Assembly (NCBI GenBank): GCA_965250105.1
Contig: OZ252290.1
Span: 3,348,001-3,412,000 of the forward strand
DNA: 64,000 bases
Reading direction: 5' to 3'
Origin: JBCBSK01 sp965250105
Lineage (GTDB): Bacteria; Pseudomonadota; Alphaproteobacteria; Rhizobiales; Tepidamorphaceae
A model generated the notes under the pieces. It worked only from the letters and a program-made list of their open reading frames with translations, searched no databases and had not been told where the DNA came from. The translations under genes were made by a program, and so were the position numbers. Of the stretch, positions 26,017-34,985 are shown piece after piece. The stretch's first letter is position 1. Each line of letters begins with the position of its first letter.

Positions 26017-27498
26017 ATGATCGCAGAGACCCGCGAAGCCGATCCCAGGAAGATGATCAAGGGCGCCACCGGCGCCTGGGAAGTGGTCATCGGCATGGAA
26101 GTCCATGCCCAGGTATCGTCGCGGTCGAAACTGTTTTCCGGCGCCTCGACCGAATTCGGCGGCGCGCCCAACGACCATGTCAGCCTGGTCGATGCGGCAA
26201 TGCCGGGCATGCTGCCGGTGATCAACGTCTTCTGCGTCGAACAGGCGGTCCGCACCGGGCTCGGGCTCGATGCCGAGATCAACCTGCATTCGGTGTTCGA
26301 CCGCAAGAACTATTTCTATCCCGACCTGCCGCAGGGCTATCAGATCAGCCAATACAAGCATCCGGTCGTCGGCGAGGGCGTCGTCCATGTCGATCTGACG
26401 CCCGAGGAGACGATCGATGTGGGCATCGAGCGCATCCATCTCGAACAGGATGCTGGCAAGTCGATCCACGATCTCGACCCGGCGAAATCCTATGTCGACC
26501 TCAACCGGTCCGGCGTCGCGCTGATGGAGATCGTGTCGAAGCCCGATCTGCGCTCGGCCGACGAAGCCAAGGCCTATGTCACCAAGCTCAGGACGATCCT
26601 GCGCTATCTCGGCACCTGCGACGGCAATATGGAGGAAGGCTCGCTGCGCGCCGATGTGAACGTGTCTGTGAGAAAGCCCGGCGCGCCGTTCGGCACGCGC
26701 TGCGAGATCAAGAACGTCAATTCGATCCGCTTCATCGGCCAGGCCATCGACCATGAGGCGCGCCGGCAGATCGATCTGATCGAGGATGGCGGGACGGTCG
26801 ACCAGGAGACCCGGCTGTTCGATCCAAAGGCCGGGGTGACCCGGTCAATGCGCTCCAAGGAAGAGGCGCATGACTATCGCTACTTCCCCGATCCCGACCT
26901 CCTGCCGCTCGATCTCGACCCGGCCTGGGTCGAGGAGATCAAGGCGGGCCTGCCCGAACTGCCGGACGCCAAGAAGACGCGCCTCGTCGCGGCCTTCGGT
27001 CTGACACCCTATGACGCGGGCGTTCTCGTCGCCGAGCGCGAGGTGTCGGATTTCTACGAGCGCGTCGCCGAAGGTCGCGATGGCAAGCTGGTGGCCAACT
27101 GGGTGATCAACGAACTGCTCGGCCATCTCAACAAGGCCGGCCACGGCATCGCGGAAAGTCCCGTCGGTCCCGACCAGCTCGGCGCGATCATCGACATGAT
27201 CGGCGACGGCACGATCTCCGGCAAGATCGCCAAGGATCTGTTCGAGATCGTCTATGCCGAAGGTGGCGATCCGCGCGAGATCGTCGACCAGCGCGGCATG
27301 AAACAGGTCACCGATACCGGCGCCATCGAGAAGCTCGTCGACGAGGTGATCGCCGCCAATCCCGACAAGGTCGAGCAACTCAAGGCCAAGCCGTCGATGA
27401 TCGGCTGGTTCGTCGGCCAGGTCATGAAGGCGAGCCAGGGCAAGGCCAATCCGCAGGCCGTCAACGCGCTGTTGAAGGACAAGCTCGGCGTCGAGTGA
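26017..27498 (+). CDS. gatB: Asp-tRNA(Asn)/Glu-tRNA(Gln) amidotransferase subunit B
   Basis: 493 residues. N-terminal kinase-like core with WEVVIGMEVHAQ and NYFYPDLPQGYQISQY, the DLNRSGVALMEIVSKPD motif, and a C-terminal YqeY-like tail domain (about 420-493, KPSMIGWFVGQVMKAS). GatB phosphorylates the mischarged tRNA and binds its acceptor end. An AGGA site precedes the ATG by 9 bp. It closes the gat cluster; btaA follows after 52 bp. Confidence 0.97.
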   Translation: MIAETREADPRKMIKGATGAWEVVIGMEVHAQVSSRSKLFSGASTEFGGAPNDHVSLVDAAMPGMLPVINVFCVEQAVRTGLGLDAEINLHSVFDRKNYFYPDLPQGYQISQYKHPVVGEGVVHVDLTPEETIDVGIERIHLEQDAGKSIHDLDPAKSYVDLNRSGVALMEIVSKPDLRSADEAKAYVTKLRTILRYLGTCDGNMEEGSLRADVNVSVRKPGAPFGTRCEIKNVNSIRFIGQAIDHEARRQIDLIEDGGTVDQETRLFDPKAGVTRSMRSKEEAHDYRYFPDPDLLPLDLDPAWVEEIKAGLPELPDAKKTRLVAAFGLTPYDAGVLVAEREVSDFYERVAEGRDGKLVANWVINELLGHLNKAGHGIAESPVGPDQLGAIIDMIGDGTISGKIAKDLFEIVYAEGGDPREIVDQRGMKQVTDTGAIEKLVDEVIAANPDKVEQLKAKPSMIGWFVGQVMKASQGKANPQAVNALLKDKLGVE

Positions 27499-27550
27499 TC
27501 CGTCCCGGGACGCTGCCGTACAGCCAGATAGGGGAGCGTGGAGCGAAGAC

Positions 27551-28780
27551 ATGACCGACCGTCCGGGCAAGGGGCACAAGATCCGCAAGGCCGTCCATCG
27601 CCATGACCGTTTCTCGCGTGCATGGCTTCAGGAACGGATGTTCTCCTGGCTGTTCAGTCGGCTCGTCTATCCGATGATCTGGGAAGACCCCGAGGCGGAC
27701 ATGCGTGCGCTGCGGATCGGGCCGGATGATCATGTGGTGGCGATCGCGTCTGGCGGTTGCAACGTCCTGAGCTATCTGCCCGCCAATCCGGCGCGCATCA
27801 CCGCGCTCGATCTCAACCCGGCCCATGTCGCGCTGAACAAGCTGAAGATCGCCGGCATCACCCATCTGCCGGATCATGAGACGTTCTACCGGTTCTTCGG
27901 TATCGCCAACGACCGGGCCAACATCCTGGCCTATCGGCGCTATCTCAGGCCCTATCTCGACGACACGACACGCGCCTTCTGGGACAAGCGGACGCTGCCG
28001 GGCCATGGCCGACGGCGGATTTCGCTATTTGCCCGCAATTTCTATCGCCATGGCCTTCTGGGCTACTCGATCGGCGCGGCCCATGTGGCGGCGCGGCTTT
28101 TCGGTGCCAGGCCGAAGCAGCTTCTCGAAGCCTCGTCGCTGTCGGAGCAGCGCACGATCTATGAGACGGTGATCGCGCCGGTCTTCGAAACGCGCCTGGT
28201 CCGCTGGTTGTTCTCGATGCCGGCGACGATGTACGGGCTCGGTATTCCGCCTGCCCAATATGAAGCGCTGGCCGGCGGCGGCAGCATGGCCGGTGTCGTC
28301 AAGGAACGCGTCGAACGCCTGGCCTGCGATTTTCCGATCTCGGAGAACTATTTCGCCTGGCAGGCCTTCGGCCGGCAGTTCCCCGAACATGGCGACGGGC
28401 CGGTGCCGCCCTATCTGCGCGACAGCGACTATGAGGAGGTTCGCGAGCGGGTCGACCGGCTCGAGGTCCTCAACCAGTCCGTCACCGAATATCTCGCCGG
28501 CCAGCCGGACGGTAGCGCCGATTGCTACATTCTCCTCGATGCGCAGGACTGGATGACCAACGCCCAACTCGACGATCTGTGGAGCCAGATCAACCGAACG
28601 GCACGCCCCGGCGCGCGGGCGCTGTTCCGCACCGCGGCCGAGGAAAGCCTTCTGCCCGGACGTCTCGATCCGGATCTTCTCGGACGCTGGCGCTATGACG
28701 ACGAGACATCGAGGGCGTGCAGCGCCGAGGACCGCTCGGCGGTCTATGGCGCGATGCATCTCTATGTCTTCAATGGCTGA
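27551..28780 (+). CDS. btaA: S-adenosylmethionine:diacylglycerol 3-amino-3-carboxypropyltransferase BtaA
   Basis: 409 residues of the DUF3419/BtaA family. Landmarks are the N-terminal YPMIWEDPEADM, the SAM-binding segment VVAIASGGCNVLSYL, LDLNPAHVALNKLK, and the late motif YILLDAQDWM. BtaA moves the aminocarboxypropyl group of SAM to diacylglycerol, giving diacylglyceryl-homoserine, the first step to the betaine lipid DGTS, which replaces phospholipids under phosphate limitation. The next gene is its partner btaB, 9 bp downstream. I see no convincing Pho box in the 52 bp upstream. Confidence 0.93.
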   Translation: MTDRPGKGHKIRKAVHRHDRFSRAWLQERMFSWLFSRLVYPMIWEDPEADMRALRIGPDDHVVAIASGGCNVLSYLPANPARITALDLNPAHVALNKLKIAGITHLPDHETFYRFFGIANDRANILAYRRYLRPYLDDTTRAFWDKRTLPGHGRRRISLFARNFYRHGLLGYSIGAAHVAARLFGARPKQLLEASSLSEQRTIYETVIAPVFETRLVRWLFSMPATMYGLGIPPAQYEALAGGGSMAGVVKERVERLACDFPISENYFAWQAFGRQFPEHGDGPVPPYLRDSDYEEVRERVDRLEVLNQSVTEYLAGQPDGSADCYILLDAQDWMTNAQLDDLWSQINRTARPGARALFRTAAEESLLPGRLDPDLLGRWRYDDETSRACSAEDRSAVYGAMHLYVFNG

Positions 28781-28789
28781 CGCGTCGTC

Positions 28790-29452
28790 ATGACGGCCGG
28801 CGCGAATGGCACGCCACATGCCGATCTCATGGATCGCGTCTATCGGCATCAGCGCCATGTCTACGACCTGACACGGAAATACTATCTGCTCGGCCGGGAC
28901 AGGCTGATCGCCGATCTCGACCCGCCCGAGGACGGGCATGTTCTGGAACTTGGCTGCGGCACGGGCCGCAATCTGATCGCGGCGGCGCGGCGCTATCCTG
29001 AAGCACGGTTTTTCGGGATCGACATCTCGGCGGAAATGCTGGAGACGGCGCGAGGCGCCATCGCGCGGGCGGGTCTCGCCGACCGGATCCTGGTAGCGCA
29101 GGGCGACGCGGCCGGGTGCGATCTCTCGGCGCTGTTCGGCCGCGACCGGTTTGACCGTGTGTTCGTCTCCTATGCGCTCTCGATGATCCCGCCCTGGCGC
29201 GAGGCGGTCGGCTTCGCGCTGCGGGCGGCCGAGCCGTCCGGTTCGGTGCATATCGTCGATTTCGGCCAGCAGGAGCGCCTGCCGGCCTGGTTTCACCGCG
29301 GGCTCACGCGCTGGCTCTCATCGTTCCACGTTCATCCGCCGGCCAGTCTTTTCGACGTAATCCGTCGCGAGGCCGCCGCCGTCGATGCGAAGGTCGAGAC
29401 CGCCAGGCTTTACCGCGACTATGCGCGGGCGGCCCGCATCACGCTGCCATAG
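28790..29452 (+). CDS. btaB: Betaine-lipid SAM methyltransferase BtaB
   Basis: 220 residues of a class I SAM-dependent methyltransferase with motif I LELGCGTGRNL and motif II ARFFGIDISAEML. BtaB adds three methyl groups to diacylglyceryl-homoserine to finish DGTS. The assignment rests on its position just behind btaA and on the YRHQRHVYDLTRKYYLLGRD start, which is typical for BtaB. Confidence 0.92.
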   Translation: MTAGANGTPHADLMDRVYRHQRHVYDLTRKYYLLGRDRLIADLDPPEDGHVLELGCGTGRNLIAAARRYPEARFFGIDISAEMLETARGAIARAGLADRILVAQGDAAGCDLSALFGRDRFDRVFVSYALSMIPPWREAVGFALRAAEPSGSVHIVDFGQQERLPAWFHRGLTRWLSSFHVHPPASLFDVIRREAAAVDAKVETARLYRDYARAARITLP

Positions 29453-29683
29453 GCCGGATCAGCGCCGATAGGCAGCGCGTCGGCATTCGTTGGATCGCAA
29501 TTGGGGCGCTGCCGTCTTGGTTTCGAGGCGCCACTATGGTCTGTTGGCGGCGCGTGGCGAGAATTTCTCAGCTCAGACATGTGATTATTGCAGGCGGCGT
29601 CCGGTTGCGATCGGGATAGCGCCAGCATAGCTCTTGCGGGCGTTTGACCCCGCCGCGACCATCCGAGGCAACAGGAGACCGAT

Positions 29684-30370
29684 GTGACCCAACCGATTGA
29701 CCTCTACTACTGGCCGACGCCGAATGGCTGGAAGATCACGATCCTGCTCGAAGAACTCGGGCTGCCCTATGAGCTGCATTACATCGATATCGGCGCGGGC
29801 GATCAGTTCGAGCCTGATTTCCTGAAGATCGCGCCGAACAACCGCATGCCCGCCGTCGTCGATCCTGACGGACCGGACGGCGCGCCGATCTCGATCTTCG
29901 AATCCGGTGCCATCATGCAGTATTTCGCGCGCAAGACCGGCCGCTTCTATGGCGAGAACGAGCGCGAGCGGGTCGCCGTCGAGGAGTGGCTGATGTGGCA
30001 GATGGGCGGTTTCGGCCCGATGCTCGGCCAGAACCACCATTTCAACAAATACGCGCCCGAGAAGCTGCCTTATGCGATCAAGCGCTATACCGACGAGACT
30101 CATCGGCTCTATCGGGTGCTGAACGGCCGGCTGGCGGATCGCGATTTCGTCGCAGGGTCCTATTCGATCGCCGACATGGCGATCATCGGCTGGGCGACGC
30201 TGTGGGAAGGGCAGTCGATGGATATCGCCGATTTCCCGCATGTTAAGCGCTGGCTCGACCGGCTGACGGCGCGGCCCGCGGTCGAAAAAGGCCTCGCGGT
30301 GGGCCGTGACCGGCGCAAGAACATCGCCACCGACGACCAGGCCAAGAAGGTCCTGTTCGGCCAGCGCTGA
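29684..30370 (+). CDS. Nu-class-like glutathione S-transferase
   Basis: 228 residues: thioredoxin-fold N-terminal domain with YWPTPNGWKITILLEELGLPYE and a cis-Pro/ESGAI motif for glutathione binding, then an all-helical C-terminal domain with SIADMAI. The TPNG motif is typical of YfcG/YghU-type Nu-class enzymes, which reduce disulfides and organic peroxides. The start is GTG (29684), because the ATG two bases before it runs straight into TGA; an AGGAG site lies 8 bp upstream. It stands alone. Confidence 0.92.
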   Translation: MTQPIDLYYWPTPNGWKITILLEELGLPYELHYIDIGAGDQFEPDFLKIAPNNRMPAVVDPDGPDGAPISIFESGAIMQYFARKTGRFYGENERERVAVEEWLMWQMGGFGPMLGQNHHFNKYAPEKLPYAIKRYTDETHRLYRVLNGRLADRDFVAGSYSIADMAIIGWATLWEGQSMDIADFPHVKRWLDRLTARPAVEKGLAVGRDRRKNIATDDQAKKVLFGQR

Positions 30371-30724
30371 GCGGTCATGGCACCTTCGCGCCGCGCTTCT
30401 CGGCCGTGCGTCGGTGGGGCCGGCGCCAAGGTCCTTCGCGTTTCTTGGTTCATGAAATGACAACGCGATCGCGCGGTCTTGTGCGATCGCGCGGGCGAAG
30501 TCGTTGTCGGCCAATGGCTTCGATGCTTAAGAAAAAGCGGGATTCAGAAAGCGTTTCGATTTCGGTGAGGAAGGATTCACCGTTCCGTTTAAGACGGTTT
30601 TGAAGGATCCGGGCCAGACTTTCCTCATGCCGACGGGCAACGGACCTACCTCCGGTGTCGGCATGACGGGAAGACTGTCGGCAGGGACGGAAGATCCGCC
30701 GGCAACAGGTCAGGGGTCAGACAA
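30371..30724. other. Intergenic region with a 12-bp direct repeat
   Basis: 354 bp between the GST and Sel1 genes. GCGATCGCGCGG occurs at 30465-30476 and again at 30483-30494. The following 100 bp are AT-richer and probably hold the promoter of the Sel1 gene. No RNA gene is recognised. Confidence 0.45.
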
Positions 30725-30994
30725 ATGGCACGTTTTGAACGCGTCGAGGACGCAAACATTCTTTCGGGCGGCACGACGGATGCAGATGTGCTGTTCAACA
30801 TGGGCATGATGTATGCCACCGGCCGGTCGGTGGCGGCCGATCTCGTCACCGCCCATAAATGGCTCAACCTGGCGGCCGCGCGTGGCCACGGACAGGCGGC
30901 GCGCTTGCGTCAGGAAGTCGCCCGCGAAATGAGCCCCGGTGATGTCGCCGAGGCCCAGCGCGCGGCCCGCGAGTGGCTCGCTACCGTCCATTGA
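30725..30994 (+). CDS. Small Sel1-like repeat protein
   Basis: 89 residues. The centre (DADVLFNMGMMYATGRSVAADLVTAHKWLNLAAARGHGQAA) is one complete Sel1-like repeat, a TPR-related helix pair used for protein contacts. There is no signal peptide. Similar single-repeat proteins of this length are common in Hyphomicrobiales, role unknown. It is convergent with the adenylate cyclase gene, with 25 bp between stops. Confidence 0.8.
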   Translation: MARFERVEDANILSGGTTDADVLFNMGMMYATGRSVAADLVTAHKWLNLAAARGHGQAARLRQEVAREMSPGDVAEAQRAAREWLATVH

Positions 30995-31019
30995 CCGGCC
31001 TGGTTTTTGGCCCTCGCGG

Positions 31020-32732
31020 TCATTGACCGGACGCCTGTTGGGACGGCACTTGCGCAATCGTCACAGTCTGCGGCGCGGCATGACCGGTCGTCAGGTCGAG
31101 GCGGTCGAAGGCGACGACGGACAGCGTTCCGGTCCGCCCGCGCAGCGTCACCTCGTGGCATCTTCCGGTACCTGGTGCGATGCCGGCTGCCTGGCAGGTG
31201 TCGAGCGACATCGCCACCGGGTGGTCGAGTTCCTTGGTCAGTGCTTCGAGGCGGGCCGCAGTATTGACCGTATCGCCGATCGCCGACACCAACCGCCCGT
31301 GCGGTGGGCCCATTTCGCCGACGATCACGTCGCCGGTATGCAGGCCGATGCCGATGGCCAGCGGCCGGGCCAGCGCGGCGGCGATATTGTCGTTGAGCGC
31401 TTCCATGCGGTCGAGCATGTCGCGTGCCGTCTCCACCGCGCGCCGCGCGCCGGCCTCGACATCGCCATCCATGCCAAACAGCGCCATCAGGCCGTCGCCG
31501 GTGAAGTTGGCGTAGTGCCCGTCATGGCCATCGAGCGATGACACCATCTCGGCGAAGAAACGGTTGAGCAGGAACAGGACGTCATAGGGCAGGCGCTTCT
31601 CCGCGAGCTTGGTGGACTCGCGCAGGTCGACGAACATCACCGTCAGCCGCATTTCCTGTCCGGCCAGCGCGGGCCTGGCGATCTGCTGGCTGGTCGGCAG
31701 CGGCGGCAGGAGCGGGGTCACCGACAGATCGGCGACGGGCCGGATCTGACAGGCCAGCCGGACGCCCTCCGGCGCGCCGATCCGTTCGAGCGCACCGTGT
31801 TCGAGGGCCGATGGCGGCGCGAGCCGATCAGCGCCGGCGGTCACCGCGACGCGGCACGTCGTGCAGCGCGCCCGGCCGCCGCAGATCGAGGCATGCGGGA
31901 TGCGGCGCGCGCGCAGGGTTTCGAGCAGGGTTCCGCCCGGCAGCAGCAGGACCGGCGCCCGGTCGGGCAGGCTGAGATAGCCCGGCGCCTCCTTGCGCGC
32001 CACAAGTCCACGCATCAGCGGCACCACGGCGGCCGCCACATACAGAACCAGAATGGCGATGGTCGACACCTGCAGCAGGTCGAGAAACAGCTCGATATGC
32101 GCCGGCGTCCATTTCGCCGCCTGATGGATGTTAGCGATCATGGCCGGATCGGCGAGTGCCTCGGCGCGGATTTCGAGGCCCCGGCCGAACAGGCCGGCCA
32201 TCGCCAGCGCGGGCAGGGCAATTGCGACCACCAGCACCGGCGCCTTCAGCAGGTCGAAAGCCCGCGTCTGCTTCAGCCAGTGCCAGAAGCCGATCATCCC
32301 ATGCGACCAGGCGACGAGCAGCAGCGCCACCTGGGCGACCAGGAACCAGGGGCGCAGCACGAAATACTCCAGCAGCAGCAGCGAATAGGTCGTGCCGACG
32401 CCGGCGACCTCATACATCACGCGGCTCATGATGAAATGGCCGACCAGGAGCGGCGGAATGAGAAGGCCGAGCAGGATCTGCGTCAGGTGCCAGGCGGGCA
32501 GATGCGCGTCGCGGCGGCGGATCAGGGTCCAGAGATTGATCCCGGCATGGATCAGGATCGCGGCGAACAGCGTGTAGAGCAAAACGGGCTCTTGCCAGAA
32601 ATTCATCACGGCGCGCAGAACGGCCTGCGCGCGTTCGATGGAGGCGGTCAATACCGCATGTGCCGCGAGATGGCTGGCGACGAAGCTGAGCAGAAGAAGA
32701 CCGGAGAGAAGGCGAAGCCGGGCGGCGATCAT
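31020..32732 (-). CDS. Membrane class III adenylate cyclase with cytochrome-b-like and 2Fe-2S ferredoxin domains
   Basis: 570 residues. The first about 245 form six hydrophobic segments with His residues placed as in the succinate-dehydrogenase-like membrane domain of Sinorhizobium CyaC (SHLAAH, LIHAGINLW, VGHFIMSR, SHGMIGFWHWL). Residues about 255-340 are a plant-type ferredoxin domain with cysteine motif CGGRARCTTC and a distant LACQ. The C-terminal class III cyclase domain has metal-binding Asp residues in MFVDLRESTK and FTGDGLMALFG and the transition-state pair in TVNTAARLE, so it should be active. Electron flow through heme and iron-sulfur may control cAMP production (inference). It is divergent from the GT39 gene. 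Confidence 0.9.
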   Translation of the reverse strand: MIAARLRLLSGLLLLSFVASHLAAHAVLTASIERAQAVLRAVMNFWQEPVLLYTLFAAILIHAGINLWTLIRRRDAHLPAWHLTQILLGLLIPPLLVGHFIMSRVMYEVAGVGTTYSLLLLEYFVLRPWFLVAQVALLLVAWSHGMIGFWHWLKQTRAFDLLKAPVLVVAIALPALAMAGLFGRGLEIRAEALADPAMIANIHQAAKWTPAHIELFLDLLQVSTIAILVLYVAAAVVPLMRGLVARKEAPGYLSLPDRAPVLLLPGGTLLETLRARRIPHASICGGRARCTTCRVAVTAGADRLAPPSALEHGALERIGAPEGVRLACQIRPVADLSVTPLLPPLPTSQQIARPALAGQEMRLTVMFVDLRESTKLAEKRLPYDVLFLLNRFFAEMVSSLDGHDGHYANFTGDGLMALFGMDGDVEAGARRAVETARDMLDRMEALNDNIAAALARPLAIGIGLHTGDVIVGEMGPPHGRLVSAIGDTVNTAARLEALTKELDHPVAMSLDTCQAAGIAPGTGRCHEVTLRGRTGTLSVVAFDRLDLTTGHAAPQTVTIAQVPSQQASGQ

Positions 32733-32924
32733 GTCGACAAATCGTATGGACCACTAAACAAGCGCAATCCTGATCGCTCGAACGCGCCCTGTCGAGCCCG
32801 CCGACGCGACGCGCGGTGACGCGGCGCGTCGTCCCGGCCTTGCCGAATCCCGCGCGCTCGGTCTATCCCGCTGCCGCAGGCCCGGCGCCATCGATCAAGC
32901 CGGGCGGGGTTCCGGGAACCGTTC

Positions 32925-34535
32925 ATGCTCTCACCCGCGAAGGCTCTGAACCGCTGGCAGGCGTCCGGCGCGCTGATGTATCGGCGGCTCGGGCGCTGGG
33001 CGACATGGCGCGGCGCGGCCATCCTGTTCGCGATCTACTGTCTTGCGCATTTTCTGTTCCGGCTGGCCTTCACGACCAGCCTGCCTTTCGACGATGCCTG
33101 GGAAAACATCGTCTCCCAGACCCTGGCGATCGGCTATCAGACGAATAATCCGCCGCTCTATCAGTGGATCCTGTGGCCCACCCAGCAGCTTGTCGGACCG
33201 ACGCTCTTCAGCTTCCTATTGGTGAAGTTCGTTCTGTTCTTCGCCTTTCTGATGCTGCATTTCGCGCTCGCCAGGCGCGTTCTGGGCAATGCGCGCGACG
33301 GTCTTCTGGCGACGCTGTGCACGCTGTTGCTCGTTCTGATCGGCTATATCCATCACGAATACCACACCCATCTCGCGGTCATGATGCCGCTGGCGCTGAC
33401 CTTCTTCCTAGTCTTCGTCGTGCTCATTCAGCGCCGGGCTGGCTGGCTTTATCTGCTTCTCGGCGTGCTGGCCGGCCTGGCCTTTCTCGGCAAGACGGCC
33501 TTTCTTCTCGTCATCGTCCTGACCGTCATCGCCGGGCTTTGGGGGCGGGAAACGCGAAAAATCGTTCTCGACTGGCGCATTCTCCTCGCGGCCGGCGCCT
33601 TTGTCGTGACCGTCGCGCCCTATCTTCTGTGGATGCTGGACCAGGGCATTGGCCGTTTCGGGCCGAGCTTCGGCAGCGGCGTCGCGCGGCTCTCCGAGCC
33701 CTGGCTCGACAATGTGCTGTCGGGCGGGCGCTATTTCATCGTCGAAACGCTGACCTATTTCGCGATCCTCGGCTTTGTCCTGCCGCTGATCCTGGGGCGC
33801 CGGGCCCTTGCCGCCCGCCTTGGCGTGTCGGGCGGCGACACGGCGGCTCTGGCGTTCTTCGCCCGCTACATGACCGTCGCCGTCGTGCTGACCGGCCTTG
33901 CCATCCTGACCGGCAAGGTCGGCTATCTGACGACGCGCTACATGCTGGCGCTCTATCTGCCGGCTGCCATTGTGCTGTTCGACCTGTTCCGGTCGGTGCG
34001 GCCGACGCTGCGCATGCGCGGCCGGCTGGTTAATGTAATCATCATCGGCATCGCGGTCGTCGCCGTGGTGCGCGTCGCTGGCCTCGTCGATCCACGCCCG
34101 CCGCTGTGTGACGCGCGCTGCTATCCGGCCGAACCGATGGATCGTCTGGCCGCGGCGCTGGCCGACGAACCCGCGCTCGCCGGCGGCACCGTGGTGACCG
34201 ACCATTTCATCGCCGGCGGCGCGCTGCGCGCTCACTACCCCGCCGCCGATCACCGCAGCCTGGTGCGCGACGACCAATGGGTGCGCCCGCTTGCCGAGGC
34301 GCCACGCGGGCCCTGCATCCTGATCTGGCGGTCCGGCCCGCGCCATGATGTCGGGGCCGACCAGTTGGCGGCGCGCTATCCGCATCTTCTCGACCGTGAC
34401 GCGGTGATCGACGACAGCCTGCGCGAAGTCGACATCGCCTGGCGCGGGCTGATCCGCCGCGACGATCCCCGCATCACCGAATGGTCGGTCGTCGATCTCG
34501 ATCCCGACGCCGATATCTGCCGGCCGCATCTTTAG
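32925..34535 (+). CDS. GT39/ArnT-like membrane glycosyltransferase
   Basis: 536 residues with about ten or more hydrophobic segments in the first 380 and a soluble periplasmic C-terminal domain. The GT-C motif with acidic residues is in LPFDDAWENIV, followed by QTNNPPLYQWILWP, the pattern of lipid-phosphate-sugar-dependent transferases such as ArnT and Pmt. The acceptor, possibly lipid A, another lipid or protein, cannot be read from sequence. No partner gene for sugar activation is next to it. The first Met is taken as start; an internal Met at residue 18 is possible. Confidence 0.82.
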   Translation: MLSPAKALNRWQASGALMYRRLGRWATWRGAAILFAIYCLAHFLFRLAFTTSLPFDDAWENIVSQTLAIGYQTNNPPLYQWILWPTQQLVGPTLFSFLLVKFVLFFAFLMLHFALARRVLGNARDGLLATLCTLLLVLIGYIHHEYHTHLAVMMPLALTFFLVFVVLIQRRAGWLYLLLGVLAGLAFLGKTAFLLVIVLTVIAGLWGRETRKIVLDWRILLAAGAFVVTVAPYLLWMLDQGIGRFGPSFGSGVARLSEPWLDNVLSGGRYFIVETLTYFAILGFVLPLILGRRALAARLGVSGGDTAALAFFARYMTVAVVLTGLAILTGKVGYLTTRYMLALYLPAAIVLFDLFRSVRPTLRMRGRLVNVIIIGIAVVAVVRVAGLVDPRPPLCDARCYPAEPMDRLAAALADEPALAGGTVVTDHFIAGGALRAHYPAADHRSLVRDDQWVRPLAEAPRGPCILIWRSGPRHDVGADQLAARYPHLLDRDAVIDDSLREVDIAWRGLIRRDDPRITEWSVVDLDPDADICRPHL

Positions 34536-34709
34536 GGAGAGCGCGATATCGGGCGGGGCGGGCAGGGCACGTGGCGCTGGAACGCGGTCCGTCAGCGGCC
34601 TTGTTACGGCGTAATGCCGACCTGATGATCAATGTGATGCCGGAACCTGTCGCGCGCTGCCCTGGGCGTCTTGTCAGACCGGCTCCGAGCGGCTACCAAC
34701 GCGGGCTCC

Positions 34710-34800
34710 GGAGACGTGGCCGAGTGGCTGAAGGCGCTCCCCTGCTAAGGGAGTATACGTTAACCGCGTATCGAGGGTTCGAATCCCTCCGTCTCCGCCA
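34710..34800 (+). tRNA. tRNA-Ser (anticodon GCU)
   Basis: Complete class II tRNA with encoded CCA. Acceptor arms GGAGACG (34710-34716) and CGTCTCC (34790-34796) pair fully. The anticodon stem is CTCCC/GGGAG with loop CTGCTAA, anticodon GCT at 34744-34746. A long variable arm follows, and the T-arm contains GGTTCGAATCC. It reads AGU and AGC serine codons. It marks the left edge of the accessory region. Confidence 0.98.
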
Positions 34801-34853
34801 CTATCGCGCTCACAGCAGTTTCGCTTCGCTCAACGCTTCCGCGGGGGCGGCTT

Positions 34854-34879
34854 GACCGGCCGGCGCCCCCCTTGGGCGC
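34854..34879 (+). repeat. Dispersed palindromic repeat, copy A
   Basis: About 26 bp starting GACCGGCCGGCGCCC and ending CTTGGGCGC. It folds into a 7-bp GGCGCCC/GGGCGCC hairpin. A nearly identical stretch lies in inverted orientation at 60982-61006, before pdxJ; the two differ by about one substitution and one indel. Confidence 0.45.
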
Positions 34880-34880
34880 C

Positions 34881-34921
34881 TGGCGGACCTTGGTTCGAAG
34901 GCTCCACCAGCAGGTCCGCCA
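34881..34921. repeat. 10-bp perfect inverted repeat with inner stem
   Basis: TGGCGGACCT (34881-34890) and AGGTCCGCCA (34912-34921) pair perfectly, with an inner TGGT/ACCA pairing. It follows repeat copy A directly and lies between tRNA-Ser and the LysR stop. It is not followed by a T-run, so it is more like a repeat palindrome than an intrinsic terminator. Confidence 0.45.
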
Positions 34922-34985
34922 ACGCCAGTGCTTTCAGGTGGGCCCCGAAGGGCCATCGCGGCCGTGCCTTGTCGGGAAGCCCGGC

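Noticed and set aside
27499..27550. Pho box before btaA
   Set aside because: The stretch CTGCCGTACAGCCAG has some resemblance to CTGTCAT-type half-sites, but too few positions match.
34776..34800. tRNA-Ser 3' end as an attachment site
   Set aside because: I looked for a second copy of the T-arm and acceptor sequence further right and found none, and no integrase gene is present. It remains only a possible old integration site.
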